Shown: positions 18,647-27,085, numbered from the stretch's first letter. The stretch: 45,255 bases of DNA from Ligilactobacillus acidipiscis DSM 15836 (GCF_001435755.1 NZ_AZFI01000002.1:1-45255); one strand, 5' to 3'. Translations and numbers: made by a program. The notes: generated by a model from the letters alone, not told the origin.

Positions 18647-19111
18647 TCACCGCTTACTTTTAACTTTACCGTTTTTCGTGTATTCTTTCTCTTTGGCACG
18701 ACGAGTTTCGCGATTATCATTTGCCAACAATTCATCTGCCTGATCGCGTAAGATACCGATAGCTTTCATGATTGCCATGGTGTCTGAATGGTAATGTTCA
18801 AATATCTGCTGACCCGAGCCTTCACCTAAATAACGGTCAAAGAAAGCGATCGCACAATCACGCATTGGAGCCATCATGCCGTTATATTTATTTTTTTGCT
18901 CGTCAACTGAAAGATCATTAAATTTAGAATTGCCGTCCTTGTCTTCCTTCATCAGCTCATCAACATCTTTCAAAATTTCATTAATCTGAGCTAACGTTTC
19001 GATTGCTGCTTCACGAAATTCATCGTTAAAAGCAACCGTACGGTTTTGACCTGCAATAGTAATCTCGGCTTCATTTTGAATCTGCTCGTCAATGTTAAGT
19101 TTTAAAACCAT
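18647..19111 (-). CDS. Tail assembly chaperone, gp14-like
   Basis: The 154-residue acidic, helical protein has a lysine-rich C-terminal tail (YTKNGKVKSKR). It lies directly after the major tail gene and before the Gp15-type gene, the position of the G-type chaperone. AGGAGATC precedes the ATG. Its name rests on size, charge and position more than on a distinct motif. Confidence 0.75.
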   Translation of the reverse strand: MVLKLNIDEQIQNEAEITIAGQNRTVAFNDEFREAAIETLAQINEILKDVDELMKEDKDGNSKFNDLSVDEQKNKYNGMMAPMRDCAIAFFDRYLGEGSGQQIFEHYHSDTMAIMKAIGILRDQADELLANDNRETRRAKEKEYTKNGKVKSKR

Positions 19112-19165
19112 TATTTTGATCTCCTTTTTCGTCTCACTTCTACTCGTCTCTGTTTTTTAATTAAA

Positions 19166-19228
19166 TTACTTTTCTAGCTTGGTCTCCCCGACCGCGCCTT
19201 GGTCGACGATCGGGGTTGTTATTTTCCC
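19166..19228 (-). promoter_or_regulatory. Programmed -1 frameshift signal and C-terminal extension of the major tail protein
   Basis: The zero-frame end reads TCG GGA AAA TAA. GGGAAAA (19222-19228) fits X XXY YYZ exactly. Six bases on, an eight-pair stem starts (CCCCGATC with GGTCGGGG, loop of 14). A -1 slip would bypass the stop and add ITTPIVDQGAVGETKLEK, ending at 19166. The same arrangement occurs at the major capsid gene. Confidence 0.75.
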
Positions 19229-19710
19229 GAGTTATCGTCCGGGTGTTTGACATCTGGCTTTCCGTCAAAATCGGCGTTAAACGAGAATGTCTGTTTTGCA
19301 CCTGGTGCACCACCAGAAGGTACAATCGCAGACATGTTAATAACACTAGTCAATACTGTACCGTCTGTTGCAGTCCAGCGGAACAACGTCTTCAAATCAG
19401 GACCGATTGAATATTGCTTAGACACAACATAATCTTGACCTTCATCGCCTTGTTTGCGGTGTCCTGCAAATTGCAATTGCAAACGCTTAGCGGTAACGTC
19501 AGTTGTTTGCCAACCTTCCCCGTCGTAGTATTCATCATTACTAGATGTTTCATTGTACGAAGGTGTAACATTATTAACACCACCAGCAATAGGAACGAAC
19601 TTTGCTTCCTCGACATCATCTAGTGTCTTGTGGGAAAGAACGTCAATTTCATATCTGTTTTCATGGTTTAAAGTAAATCCACCAATGTTTTTAGGCATTT
19701 CTTCAGCCAT
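19219..19710 (-). CDS. Major tail tube protein
   Basis: The 163-residue protein has an N-terminal stretch MAEEMPKNIGGFTLNHENRY and a beta-rich body. It lies immediately upstream of two tail chaperone genes and the tape measure gene, the invariant position of the tube protein. GAGGAATAA lies before the ATG. The zero-frame product ends NSGK; a predicted minor fraction would carry an 18-residue extension by -1 frameshifting. The sequence is compatible with the phage tail tube families of A118-type phages. Confidence 0.88.
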   Translation of the reverse strand: MAEEMPKNIGGFTLNHENRYEIDVLSHKTLDDVEEAKFVPIAGGVNNVTPSYNETSSNDEYYDGEGWQTTDVTAKRLQLQFAGHRKQGDEGQDYVVSKQYSIGPDLKTLFRWTATDGTVLTSVINMSAIVPSGGAPGAKQTFSFNADFDGKPDVKHPDDNSGK

Positions 19711-19712
19711 AT

Positions 19713-20144
19713 TTATTCCTCATTTCTATATTTGTTTTTTATGATCGTGACCCCAATTTCAAGGCCACATCTTACGTTTTGAATATCAATTGTTAGCTCG
19801 GCAGGTTCGGATTGGACTTCAATACCCACAAATTGAAAGTCTGTGGGTTGAGGTTGCCCTTTTAATGCCAAGTTGTCCAAGTCATCTAAATAGTTACTAA
19901 TTCTGATAAGTTGATTTTGTGCTTCTTGCAAGGCGCTATAATCACCCACAGGAACCTGTCTAATGATCTCGAAGTTATAAAGAACCTCTTGTGTGCCTTC
20001 ATAGTCTTCATCAACTATATGTGAGCCTGGTAGACGCGTTAATACCAACTGGGAGCTGTTTTGTGGATCAAGAAAGCCAGCAACTAATTGAAACCCCAAA
20101 TTCTGTTGAATTTTTTTAGCTAATTGTTCTCTTAGATCTGTCAT
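19713..20144 (-). CDS. Minor capsid/tail terminator protein, Minor_capsid_3-like
   Basis: The 143-residue protein is the last of three small head-completion genes before the tail tube gene. The start ATG overlaps the previous stop (TAATG), and GGGTGG precedes it. The sequence MTDLREQLAKKIQQNLGFQL and the region around YNFEIIRQ fit the minor capsid protein family placed here in A118-like phages. Members correspond in position to tail completion proteins that cap the tail tube. Confidence 0.82.
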   Translation of the reverse strand: MTDLREQLAKKIQQNLGFQLVAGFLDPQNSSQLVLTRLPGSHIVDEDYEGTQEVLYNFEIIRQVPVGDYSALQEAQNQLIRISNYLDDLDNLALKGQPQPTDFQFVGIEVQSEPAELTIDIQNVRCGLEIGVTIIKNKYRNEE

Positions 20145-20497
20145 TACTTCCACCCCGCTCCACTAATAAACGCCTCATTGCATTTCTGCATTAAGTCTTT
20201 ACGTGCTTTTAATCTTAGATCCCATCGCTTGCTTGTTCCTGGTGTCGTATAATTATGAACCATATGCCCACTAACAACGCCATAAAACTGTGCTTTGGCG
20301 TACGGCATTACATAATCAATATATGAGCCATCTGATGCCATGACTGAGCTTTTGCGCAAGTTACCTTCTAACCTGGGTACAAACTGCTCCATCGCTTGAT
20401 GTGCGTTATTCATATAGGCTTTACGCCCTCTAATAAGTGCCTGTCGGCTTAATTTACGATGCAAGCCGGTTAGGTCTACATGTACCTCAATAGCCAT
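20144..20497 (-). CDS. Minor capsid protein, Minor_capsid_2-like (head-tail joining)
   Basis: The 117-residue basic protein includes SVMASDGSYIDYVMPYAKAQFYG and TTPGTSKRWD, a pattern well known in the Minor_capsid_2 family of lactobacillus and listeria phages. It sits between the other two minor capsid genes, with start and stop codons nearly touching. It probably takes part in head-tail joining, equivalent by position to HK97-gp10-type proteins. Confidence 0.88.
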   Translation of the reverse strand: MAIEVHVDLTGLHRKLSRQALIRGRKAYMNNAHQAMEQFVPRLEGNLRKSSVMASDGSYIDYVMPYAKAQFYGVVSGHMVHNYTTPGTSKRWDLRLKARKDLMQKCNEAFISGAGWK

Positions 20498-20848
20498 TTA
20501 AAGCACCTCCAGCTCATACGACCATAGTTCGTTACTAAACGGATTGCGATTATCCACGATCTTCTGTACGGTGTATTCGTCGCCTTCAAATGTGATCTTA
20601 GAACCAATGTTTGCCTTCGATAATTTAGGGATCGGTTGAGAGATGTTTTTGTATAAAAAAACAACGGCATTGGCAACTATCTGCCTGTCGTTGTTCGTCC
20701 CTGTATATATTGTTTGTGGTTGAAAGACTACGCTTTGAATGGTGATCGGATCATCGTACGTCGGTTTGGGATAGACTCCACCTGATTGGCCTGTAAACCG
20801 TCTTAATATTATCTGCTGTTTGGCCATACTTTCCGGTATCAATAGCAT
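20498..20848 (-). CDS. Minor capsid protein, Minor_capsid_1-like (stopper position)
   Basis: The 116-residue protein shows VFQPQTIYTGTNNDRQIVANAVVFLY and EGDEYTVQKIVDNRNPFS, typical of the Minor_capsid_1 family. By position it corresponds to the head-closure or stopper protein. It overlaps the upstream connector gene by ten bases and has GAGGTG before its ATG. Confidence 0.87.
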   Translation of the reverse strand: MLLIPESMAKQQIILRRFTGQSGGVYPKPTYDDPITIQSVVFQPQTIYTGTNNDRQIVANAVVFLYKNISQPIPKLSKANIGSKITFEGDEYTVQKIVDNRNPFSNELWSYELEVL

Positions 20849-21240
20849 GAACTAACACCTCGATACATAAGCCCTGTTTGAGCTAGTAAAGTGTATGCCA
20901 CTCCATAAATACCCAAACGACCCACAGTGGACTTTGCAGCATCTCCACCCTCTACAGTAGTCCGACCGATAGAAACACGCTGTACACTGCTTTGAGACAC
21001 TTCGTAAGGCGTTGTTAATCCCGTATAGTTTGAAAAGTTAACTTGCTGAGCGAGCGCGTGCTTAAATAAGTCTTTGCGCCACTTAGCATCGCTTTCCAGA
21101 TCGTTCATACGGTAAAAGCTTTTGGTCGCAATGTCAAATAATGATTCGGCAGCAGCCTCTGATTTATTGAATTTATCTTCAGTTAGATCATCAGCAATAG
21201 AACCTAACGCTTGATATTCTTCAAATGTTAAATAAGCCAT
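20839..21240 (-). CDS. Head-tail connector (adaptor) protein
   Basis: The 133-residue helical protein begins MAYLTFEEYQALGS. It has the N-terminal helix and two-helix layout of Gp6/gp15-type adaptors that dock onto the portal. It lies first in the block of four head-completion genes. AGGAGGTG precedes the ATG. Confidence 0.85.
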   Translation of the reverse strand: MAYLTFEEYQALGSIADDLTEDKFNKSEAAAESLFDIATKSFYRMNDLESDAKWRKDLFKHALAQQVNFSNYTGLTTPYEVSQSSVQRVSIGRTTVEGGDAAKSTVGRLGIYGVAYTLLAQTGLMYRGVSSCY

Positions 21241-21348
21241 TCGGCACCTCCTCGAAACCGCCAGAACTAGGCGTCCTCATTGTTCATTTTGTGGGCGATC
21301 GTACGTTTAAGCTACTGAAACGCACTTGGAATACGCCTCATAGCACTG

Positions 21349-21525
21349 TTATTTAGTAGCTTTATTAACAGAAAAGTCCACGGTTGTGTTATCGGTGAAA
21401 GTAACCTTTGCACCAGTAACTACACCGTTCTTATCTTCGTTGATAACACCGGCAGCATCGGTAAACCAATTTTCATATTTCGTTAATCCTGCTAATTTAA
21501 TGCGTCTTCTGGTGCCGGTGTCCAT
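21349..21525 (-). CDS. Small ORF overlapping the end of the fibre-like gene; possible C-terminal remnant
   Basis: A 58-codon frame from ATG 21525 ends in KVTFTDNTTVDFSVNKATK. It overlaps the last 34 bases of the 189-residue gene in the -1 frame. There is no clear ribosome binding site before the ATG. The first residues read like noise, but from KLAGLTKYENWF onward it looks like real phage protein. It may be the tail of a head-fibre gene whose 5' part was replaced by the two inserted genes upstream. Confidence 0.45.
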   Translation of the reverse strand: MDTGTRRRIKLAGLTKYENWFTDAAGVINEDKNGVVTGAKVTFTDNTTVDFSVNKATK

Positions 21526-22061
21526 GGGGTAGCAACACTGCCCTTTTCCAGCTTCAACTTACCGAATTTCAAATATGTTCCTGTGCTTAAATCAAAAGCG
21601 GAACTCGATCCTCCGATGTCAAACAATCGTACATTGTTATATGTTTTACCCGGCCACGTGTATGTTGATACAAGCTTATAGCTATTTTGTCCTAGCTTTT
21701 GAACCCTCGCTGGTTGATAATCATGCCCTGCCCCGGTATGCCATGTAATTTGAGCCTCACTCAGGTCTTTGACAGTTGCATCAGTCTCAAACCATATTGT
21801 TTGAGTATAAGTCGTCCCTTTAGTAAGCATATACCAAAAGGAATGTGGATCTTGTGGAAGAATTTCACCAGCAGTATTTAATGGTAATTTCAAGTAAGCA
21901 TAGCCGTCTTGCCAGACAGTATTAGGGATGCCATAACCCATCACGTATTCCTGATTAGTACCAGAAGCTAGATTCTTACCATATACTTGCTCGCCATTGC
22001 TGAAAACCTTGTCCACCGGCTTACCATCAACAACACACGCTTTACCGTTGATTATTGACAT
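21492..22061 (-). CDS. Fibre/carbohydrate-binding-like protein inside the head module
   Basis: The 189-residue protein starts MSIINGKACVVDGKPVDKVF, has a beta-rich body with many aromatic residues, and ends LKLEKGSVATPWTPAPEDALN. The ending matches the end of the carbohydrate-binding-like module of the GDPD tail protein (LKFGxxKxExGxxATxWxPAPED). GGGGTGATTAA precedes the ATG. It lies between the BppU-like gene and the connector gene, where a head decoration or fibre gene may stand. A virion surface protein that binds wall sugars is a reasonable inference. Confidence 0.65.
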   Translation of the reverse strand: MSIINGKACVVDGKPVDKVFSNGEQVYGKNLASGTNQEYVMGYGIPNTVWQDGYAYLKLPLNTAGEILPQDPHSFWYMLTKGTTYTQTIWFETDATVKDLSEAQITWHTGAGHDYQPARVQKLGQNSYKLVSTYTWPGKTYNNVRLFDIGGSSSAFDLSTGTYLKFGKLKLEKGSVATPWTPAPEDALN

Positions 22062-22065
22062 TTAA

Positions 22066-22599
22066 TCACCCCTCAATGAAGTAGACGCCGGACTTGTCAG
22101 TCAACGCGTCATACTCTGCTTGTGAGACGATATTGATAACGGCATCATCACCCTTATCGCCTTTCAGACCATCACCAACAGCATCTGATACTTCTCTTTT
22201 TAGTTGTTGGCTTAGGTCGCTGAACTGCTGAATAAAGTCGTCAACCGTGATGCTGCTGACTAGATCCCCAGAAATTCCAGTGACGTTCTCGTTGATTTTA
22301 AGTGCTAAAAATCCATCACTAGGATAGATTGCAGTGCCACCATTTACGGTGTCCCACAACTCAAGCAGATAGCTTCCAACTGGCAATTGAGCCAATTGTC
22401 CGCTAGTGATGGTTGCCTGATATCCCGCGATACTGGCACTGATTCCCAACAGATATCCGGAATCGTTTTTAATTCTGACCTTTGCATCTACTGATAGGTT
22501 TGCTGCACCACCATCATCGAACGCATTCAAATATATTTCAGTTGTGGTATCGGCAAATTTAAACTGTTTATTGCCGTTGTCAAGATATAGCTTCCTAAT
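22066..22599 (-). CDS. BppU-like (baseplate upper protein N-terminal domain) protein with abnormal start
   Basis: The translated frame from about 22596 reads RKLYLDNGNKQFKFADTTTE and continues with NAFDDGGAANLSVDAKVRIKN, typical of the BppU N-terminal domain. A short collagen-like GLKGDKGDD piece and a small C-terminal domain follow. No ATG, GTG or TTG opens the domain. The frame begins after a TGA at about 22606, and the only codon behind the AGGAG is ATT at 22599. The nearest ATG (22609) is one frame out. Either ATT is used, a one-base shift has broken the start, or an internal TTG at 22530 gives a shortened protein. Confidence 0.6.
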   Translation of the reverse strand: MRKLYLDNGNKQFKFADTTTEIYLNAFDDGGAANLSVDAKVRIKNDSGYLLGISASIAGYQATITSGQLAQLPVGSYLLELWDTVNGGTAIYPSDGFLALKINENVTGISGDLVSSITVDDFIQQFSDLSQQLKREVSDAVGDGLKGDKGDDAVINIVSQAEYDALTDKSGVYFIEG

Positions 22600-22702
22600 A
22601 AAGAATCATCTCCTCGCGCTAATCATATTCATCATCGTTATCTCATTAAGCTGTGGTATCAGTACCCGTTGATTCAGCCATATATATTCACTCTTTTTCT
22701 TA

Positions 22703-22762
22703 TTATGTTAATCTGGCAGCGCCGACCTTAACCTTGCCGACTGTCGGCGGTGTTATTTTCCC
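22703..22762 (-). promoter_or_regulatory. Programmed -1 frameshift signal and C-terminal extension of the major capsid protein
   Basis: The zero frame ends TCG GGA AAA TAA. GGGAAAA (22756-22762) is followed after six bases by CGCCGAC, which pairs perfectly with GTCGGCG (7 bp); a smaller GCCGA/TCGGC alternative exists. A -1 slip adds [17 protein letters not shown], ending at 22703. The arrangement copies the one at the major tail gene. Confidence 0.75.
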
Positions 22763-23631
22763 GAGCCACCATCACTTTTTGGTGTGATACCTGTATAGAT
22801 ACCAGCTTTGGCATTATCTAATACGATTGCATCATAGTAGGATAAGCCTTTGATTGTGTACCGGTAACCGCTGCGGTCTGTTTCTGGTGAAATAACTGAA
22901 ACGTCATCATATTTTACAATCGGTGCAATAGCAGTTAATGGAGTTAAGGCAAAGTTAACTGTGCCCCCGATGTCCAAACCACTAATGCGATCTTTAGCCA
23001 CGCGCAAAATCGGAACACCGCCGTCAAGCTGTGCAACACTCCGATCAATGCCGTTGATGTTTTGTGTATTTACAGAAAATGAACGGGCGATGTCCTTTGC
23101 ATTTTTCAAGGCTTTATAGAAGCCAGCAGATGCAAATAAGACATATCCGCCTGGGATCTCATGATCAAGCATATATGCTTCAATATCGTCGTATACATCC
23201 AACACATTTTTAGCCGTGACAGTATCAGTAACGTTTTTACCAGCATTATCGGCTAAGACCTGCATTGCCACCTTGTCACGGCGTGGGATAGTTACCCGGC
23301 GTTGATGTTCAGAAACAACATTGGCAACTTGGTATGCACCGTTTTCAGATGTGTCCAACTCATCAAGATCGTATCCAATCCAGTCTTCATGTGTAAGTTT
23401 GACTGTTTCTTTAGTCATGTTTACCTTAGACCGAGCATTATCTCCATTGCGAACATATTCTTTCGGTTGCATTAAGCCGTCCATTTTGTTGATCCGTACT
23501 TCATTGACACCCACAAAATCAGCAGCAGTAACGCTCTTAGCGCCTGCCATTAGTGGTTGCCAGATTTGAGATTCGGCAGCAAACTCCTGATCAATTTGCG
23601 CCATATCTTTACTATCTAAAACAATACTCAT
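22753..23631 (-). CDS. Major capsid protein
   Basis: The 292-residue protein follows the scaffold gene and has the look of a HK97-fold capsid protein of the A118/SPP1 group. Features are an N-terminal [20 protein letters not shown], then [24 protein letters not shown], a [13 protein letters not shown] helix, and a C-terminal [34 protein letters not shown] precedes the ATG. There is no long N-terminal delta domain, in keeping with the separate scaffold gene. A -1 frameshift signal at the end predicts a minor form longer by 17 residues. Confidence 0.9.
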   Translation of the reverse strand: MSIVLDSKDMAQIDQEFAAESQIWQPLMAGAKSVTAADFVGVNEVRINKMDGLMQPKEYVRNGDNARSKVNMTKETVKLTHEDWIGYDLDELDTSENGAYQVANVVSEHQRRVTIPRRDKVAMQVLADNAGKNVTDTVTAKNVLDVYDDIEAYMLDHEIPGGYVLFASAGFYKALKNAKDIARSFSVNTQNINGIDRSVAQLDGGVPILRVAKDRISGLDIGGTVNFALTPLTAIAPIVKYDDVSVISPETDRSGYRYTIKGLSYYDAIVLDNAKAGIYTGITPKSDGGSGK

Positions 23632-23648
23632 AGTTTAATTCCCTCTTT

Positions 23649-24233
23649 CTATTTTTCTCCGCTCATACGTTGAGCAATCTTCTGAACCATAGTCGGTTCA
23701 TTGCCACCATTGCCACCGCTGGGATTACCTAAAGAAGTAACCTGAACACCTTTAGGCCCATCAGCTTCCTGGTTGCTTTTGGTATCGAACAAATATGAAT
23801 CGTTTTTCTGCACTTCTTCTAACTGGTCATTAAAGTTTTCAAGCTTACCGTCTTTACCCACTGTGACTTTGTCCAAGTCTAGTAAGCCAAGCACGGCTTT
23901 CGGGTTACGCGCTTTTGAGTCACGTAATGCTTCGTTGATTTTGAAATCTCTGCTTTGATCAGCCAGTTTCTGTTGCCACTCTTCATCTTTGTTCTTGTTT
24001 GCTTCTTGGAGCTGGGCTAGTTGATCTTGAAGCTCTTTGTTATCCTTAGACGACTTCTTAAGGTCCTCTAATTGGCTGTTATGGTCTGCAAGTTGTTCTT
24101 TTAAGCCGTCACGTTCAGTTGTTAGGCTTTCAACTTGGTTGTTAGCGTCTTGAACGTCCTTGCCATGTTCGGCCATGATCTTATCAATCGCTTCACCTTC
24201 AATGCCTAGATCCTTTAGAAACTCTCTTTTCAT
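23649..24233 (-). CDS. Capsid scaffolding protein, GP20 family
   Basis: The 194-residue protein is strongly charged and coiled-coil rich (VESLTTERDGLKEQLADHNS through KSSKDNKELQDQLAQLQEAN). A flexible glycine-rich stretch and a C-terminal VQKIAQRMSGEK helix follow. This matches phage minor structural protein GP20, the scaffold of SPP1/A118-type phages. The ATG at 24233 follows GGAGG at a good distance. It lies just before the major capsid gene. Confidence 0.92.
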   Translation of the reverse strand: MKREFLKDLGIEGEAIDKIMAEHGKDVQDANNQVESLTTERDGLKEQLADHNSQLEDLKKSSKDNKELQDQLAQLQEANKNKDEEWQQKLADQSRDFKINEALRDSKARNPKAVLGLLDLDKVTVGKDGKLENFNDQLEEVQKNDSYLFDTKSNQEADGPKGVQVTSLGNPSGGNGGNEPTMVQKIAQRMSGEK

Positions 24234-24329
24234 GTGTATAACCTCCATACGTTTTTATTTCCCAGCAACGACTGGGTTTTGGTTGCATGAAAAATAGACA
24301 GTTTAACGACATATCCAGGTCGAATATAT

Positions 24330-25478
24330 TTATTTTGCTACGATCCTCTCACGCCCATATTGACGTGCTAGAAAATCGTTATCTTTGACAATATCTCTTA
24401 ACTTGCTCTGATAACCGCGAATACTTGTCTTTAGTTTACGTTGAGCCTTCTCATCACCCAATTTATTTGCCATTTTTAGCTTTTCCTTTTGGTGGCGAAC
24501 AGAGCGCTCATAATAGCGTTGTTTCTGCTGTATGTCTGCATTCTTGCGGGCTTTACGTGGATCATAATGCTTTTGAAAATTATGACTCACACCCTCAACA
24601 TAGGGATATAGATCATGCCGACAATTAATACCCAGTGTCTCGCTAGGCTGACCATATCCATAGTTATATATCGAATCATAACGCGGGTTATATGATTCGT
24701 GTGTAGGGGGTACGATATTTACCACCTTACCTTGAATATGCGAACACGCTTCACGTGCGGCAGGGTGACTTGTCATAGTAGCGAGTACGCTGTCGAACTC
24801 TTTCATCGATTGAATACGTGTATCATTAAATGTCCTTGATGCAGTAGAGGTAAGTACCGTACGGGTGTAACCCTCTAAGCTCCATTGATGCCCGCCTTTG
24901 TCAATTAAAGATGTTTTCATACCTTTGTCCTGCCATTGCATAATATTGTCTGTAAGGGCACGCTGTGGTGTTTTACGTCCTGTCTGTATATCCAAGGTAG
25001 TACGATTAACAATATCTTGGAACGTCCGCATTGCTGCATTCTCGCCATAATTAGTAGTGAGTAGTGTTTGATTAACATTATTATCAATATCAAGAAAAGC
25101 TTGATGTGCATAACTCTTAATAATCTGCCGTTGAGTTGAACTGATTGGCTTATTTTTTCGTTGCAGCATAGTGGCCAATTGACTGTTCATTTGTTGAGCA
25201 ACTTTCAAACCATTATCTTCGATTAAACTTTTAATTTGTTGCTCGCTCATATTAGCCGTTTTAGCAACCATACGGACGACTTCTTCAGTAATCCCACCCA
25301 TTTTCTGTAACATAGCAAAACGCCACGCTAAGGGGTGCTCTCTGTCCATTAACAACGAACGTGTGTCTTTAGTTGCATCAATTAACAGATAGAACAACTC
25401 TTGCTGTAATCTGGTGTAATTATCAGCTATCTTGTTGGCCTGATGATTCATCTGGTTCATCGTTATCTTCTTCGTCAT
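24330..25478 (-). CDS. Minor capsid protein, phage_min_cap2 family
   Basis: The 382-residue protein begins MTKKITMNQMNHQANKIADN (ATG 25478, GGAGGTGG upstream) and overlaps the portal gene by 56 bases. The conserved C-terminal half has GYTRTVLTSTASRTFNDTRI, SHPAAREACSHIQG and GINCRHDLYPYVEG, hallmarks of the minor capsid protein 2/Mu-F-like family. A basic, coiled-coil C-terminus follows. A few copies probably sit inside the head near the portal and may take part in DNA ejection. Confidence 0.9.
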   Translation of the reverse strand: MTKKITMNQMNHQANKIADNYTRLQQELFYLLIDATKDTRSLLMDREHPLAWRFAMLQKMGGITEEVVRMVAKTANMSEQQIKSLIEDNGLKVAQQMNSQLATMLQRKNKPISSTQRQIIKSYAHQAFLDIDNNVNQTLLTTNYGENAAMRTFQDIVNRTTLDIQTGRKTPQRALTDNIMQWQDKGMKTSLIDKGGHQWSLEGYTRTVLTSTASRTFNDTRIQSMKEFDSVLATMTSHPAAREACSHIQGKVVNIVPPTHESYNPRYDSIYNYGYGQPSETLGINCRHDLYPYVEGVSHNFQKHYDPRKARKNADIQQKQRYYERSVRHQKEKLKMANKLGDEKAQRKLKTSIRGYQSKLRDIVKDNDFLARQYGRERIVAK

Positions 25479-27075
25479 CAGTACCACCTCCACCAAATAA
25501 CGCGCCTTCTTGCAATGCAGCAGGAGTTCTGTCAGCTGATTCTTCTTGAGATTTCTGGATCCAATCCTCGGCTGTCGTCTCATTAATACCATAATTACGA
25601 ACCAAGAATTGAACGCGTGGCATCATACCATCATCGACGGCTTGCATGTCTTTATTAAATTGTGCCTCCTGGTCTACAAATACACCGTCGTTGAAATCAA
25701 CAATTGTTTCGGTGCTGTCCACATCACCATTCCATAAAGGAATGCCATTGCTGAATAAAGCACCATTGCTTGCTGTATATAAGATAGCTCGCACTAGTGC
25801 TTTAATTTGCTTATCGACCTGAGTTAAGTAAGAAGAACGCGTCTGATAGGTCATAGAGTTATTAGATACAACCTCAGTAGCTGTCTTAACGCCCTCACCA
25901 TCAGCAGTAAATGTGCCTTGTGATAAGCCTGTTTCATTTTCAAACTCACGCATAAAGAAACTCATTGTTGATTGGTATTGCGCATTGCGGATAGGCTGTG
26001 TCAAGTCAGTGATCTTCATTTGTGGATCACCATACATTGCCTCATAAATATCTGTGCTCTTATCGAACATCGGTGGGTGCATCTCTTGCTGACCATTTCC
26101 GCTTGCCATTGGTCCGCCCGGCCTTAACATCTCGGAAGGCACTGCAATACGACGCTTGCCAATTTCTACTTCGTGTACAAACTGATCGTGAGTCATATTA
26201 ACTGCGTCAACGGTATGCTTAGCATTGTCAATAATGCCCAAACCTAACGGACTTTCGGGGGAAATATTATTAGCTCCCGGTGTTTTAAAGTATGCAAATA
26301 GAGGTGTTTCTAGGCCAGATAGTACACTAATTGGCTGTAAGCCCTTATACTTCGGTAACTTATCTAACGGGACATTAACGCCAATTTGTCCTTTATCCTC
26401 GGACTCATACAGCTCGTTAGTGATCTGATAGTTGTAGCCACCTTCTTTTGCAGGTATCCATTGGTGAAACTCTAACAACGTGTAATAAAGATTCTTGTTG
26501 CCATCTTGTACGGTCGTTTTATCCGCAATCGCTGCTTCATTGATCTCGGTGACATTCGATTGCAATGGATAGAATTGATCGGCTTTAATCCATGATAATT
26601 TGATCTTATCATTTTCCACATATGGGCGGATAGCAAAACCACCTAATGCAATACCTTGTTCTAGCTGTTCTTCATATGTTGTATAGAAGTCGTTATCAGC
26701 CAGCACTTCATCAATCAATTCATGTGCTTTATTGTCCTTAATAGCAGTGGCATCATCACCGTTAGCAACACTCTCTTTGTTATTAACTGCCACTGAACAT
26801 TGCTCGTTAAAGATAACTGAAGCTAAGCGTCTAGCAGCCATCTTAGTAATGTTCAGGCTAGATAAACGGCGCTCACATTCATGACCGTAACTATTGCGGT
26901 ACTCCACTTTTGGAAAGTCGTTGCGATAGTATCGCTTAGCCTCGGCTATCCTAGTATACTCATCTGGTGAGATAGATATACGGCCATCGTCCGTTATGTT
27001 AGTCAGTGTTTTAATTACACCCACCTTAGCGCCTCCTTTTCGAAATAGATTTTTAATGCTGTCAATTAACGACAT
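25423..27075 (-). CDS. Portal protein, SPP1 Gp6/A118 type
   Basis: The 550-residue protein forms the dodecameric DNA channel. Visible family features are MSLIDSIKNLFRKGGAKVGV, YRNSYGHECERRLSSLNITK, LEQGIALGGFAIRPYVEN, a central PGANNISPESPLGLGIIDNAKHT, and the acidic C-terminus ending DEPDESSGQQDS. It follows the terminase after 10 bases. The length is usual for the A118 subgroup. Confidence 0.95.
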   Translation of the reverse strand: MSLIDSIKNLFRKGGAKVGVIKTLTNITDDGRISISPDEYTRIAEAKRYYRNDFPKVEYRNSYGHECERRLSSLNITKMAARRLASVIFNEQCSVAVNNKESVANGDDATAIKDNKAHELIDEVLADNDFYTTYEEQLEQGIALGGFAIRPYVENDKIKLSWIKADQFYPLQSNVTEINEAAIADKTTVQDGNKNLYYTLLEFHQWIPAKEGGYNYQITNELYESEDKGQIGVNVPLDKLPKYKGLQPISVLSGLETPLFAYFKTPGANNISPESPLGLGIIDNAKHTVDAVNMTHDQFVHEVEIGKRRIAVPSEMLRPGGPMASGNGQQEMHPPMFDKSTDIYEAMYGDPQMKITDLTQPIRNAQYQSTMSFFMREFENETGLSQGTFTADGEGVKTATEVVSNNSMTYQTRSSYLTQVDKQIKALVRAILYTASNGALFSNGIPLWNGDVDSTETIVDFNDGVFVDQEAQFNKDMQAVDDGMMPRVQFLVRNYGINETTAEDWIQKSQEESADRTPAALQEGALFGGGGTDDEEDNDEPDESSGQQDS

Positions 27076-27085
27076 AGTCCACCTC

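Noticed and set aside
18641-18680. Frameshift fusion of the two tail chaperones, as in lambda G/GT
   Set aside because: A stop codon stands directly before the Gp15-type GTG in its own frame and the genes are separate, so a fusion by slipping is not possible here.
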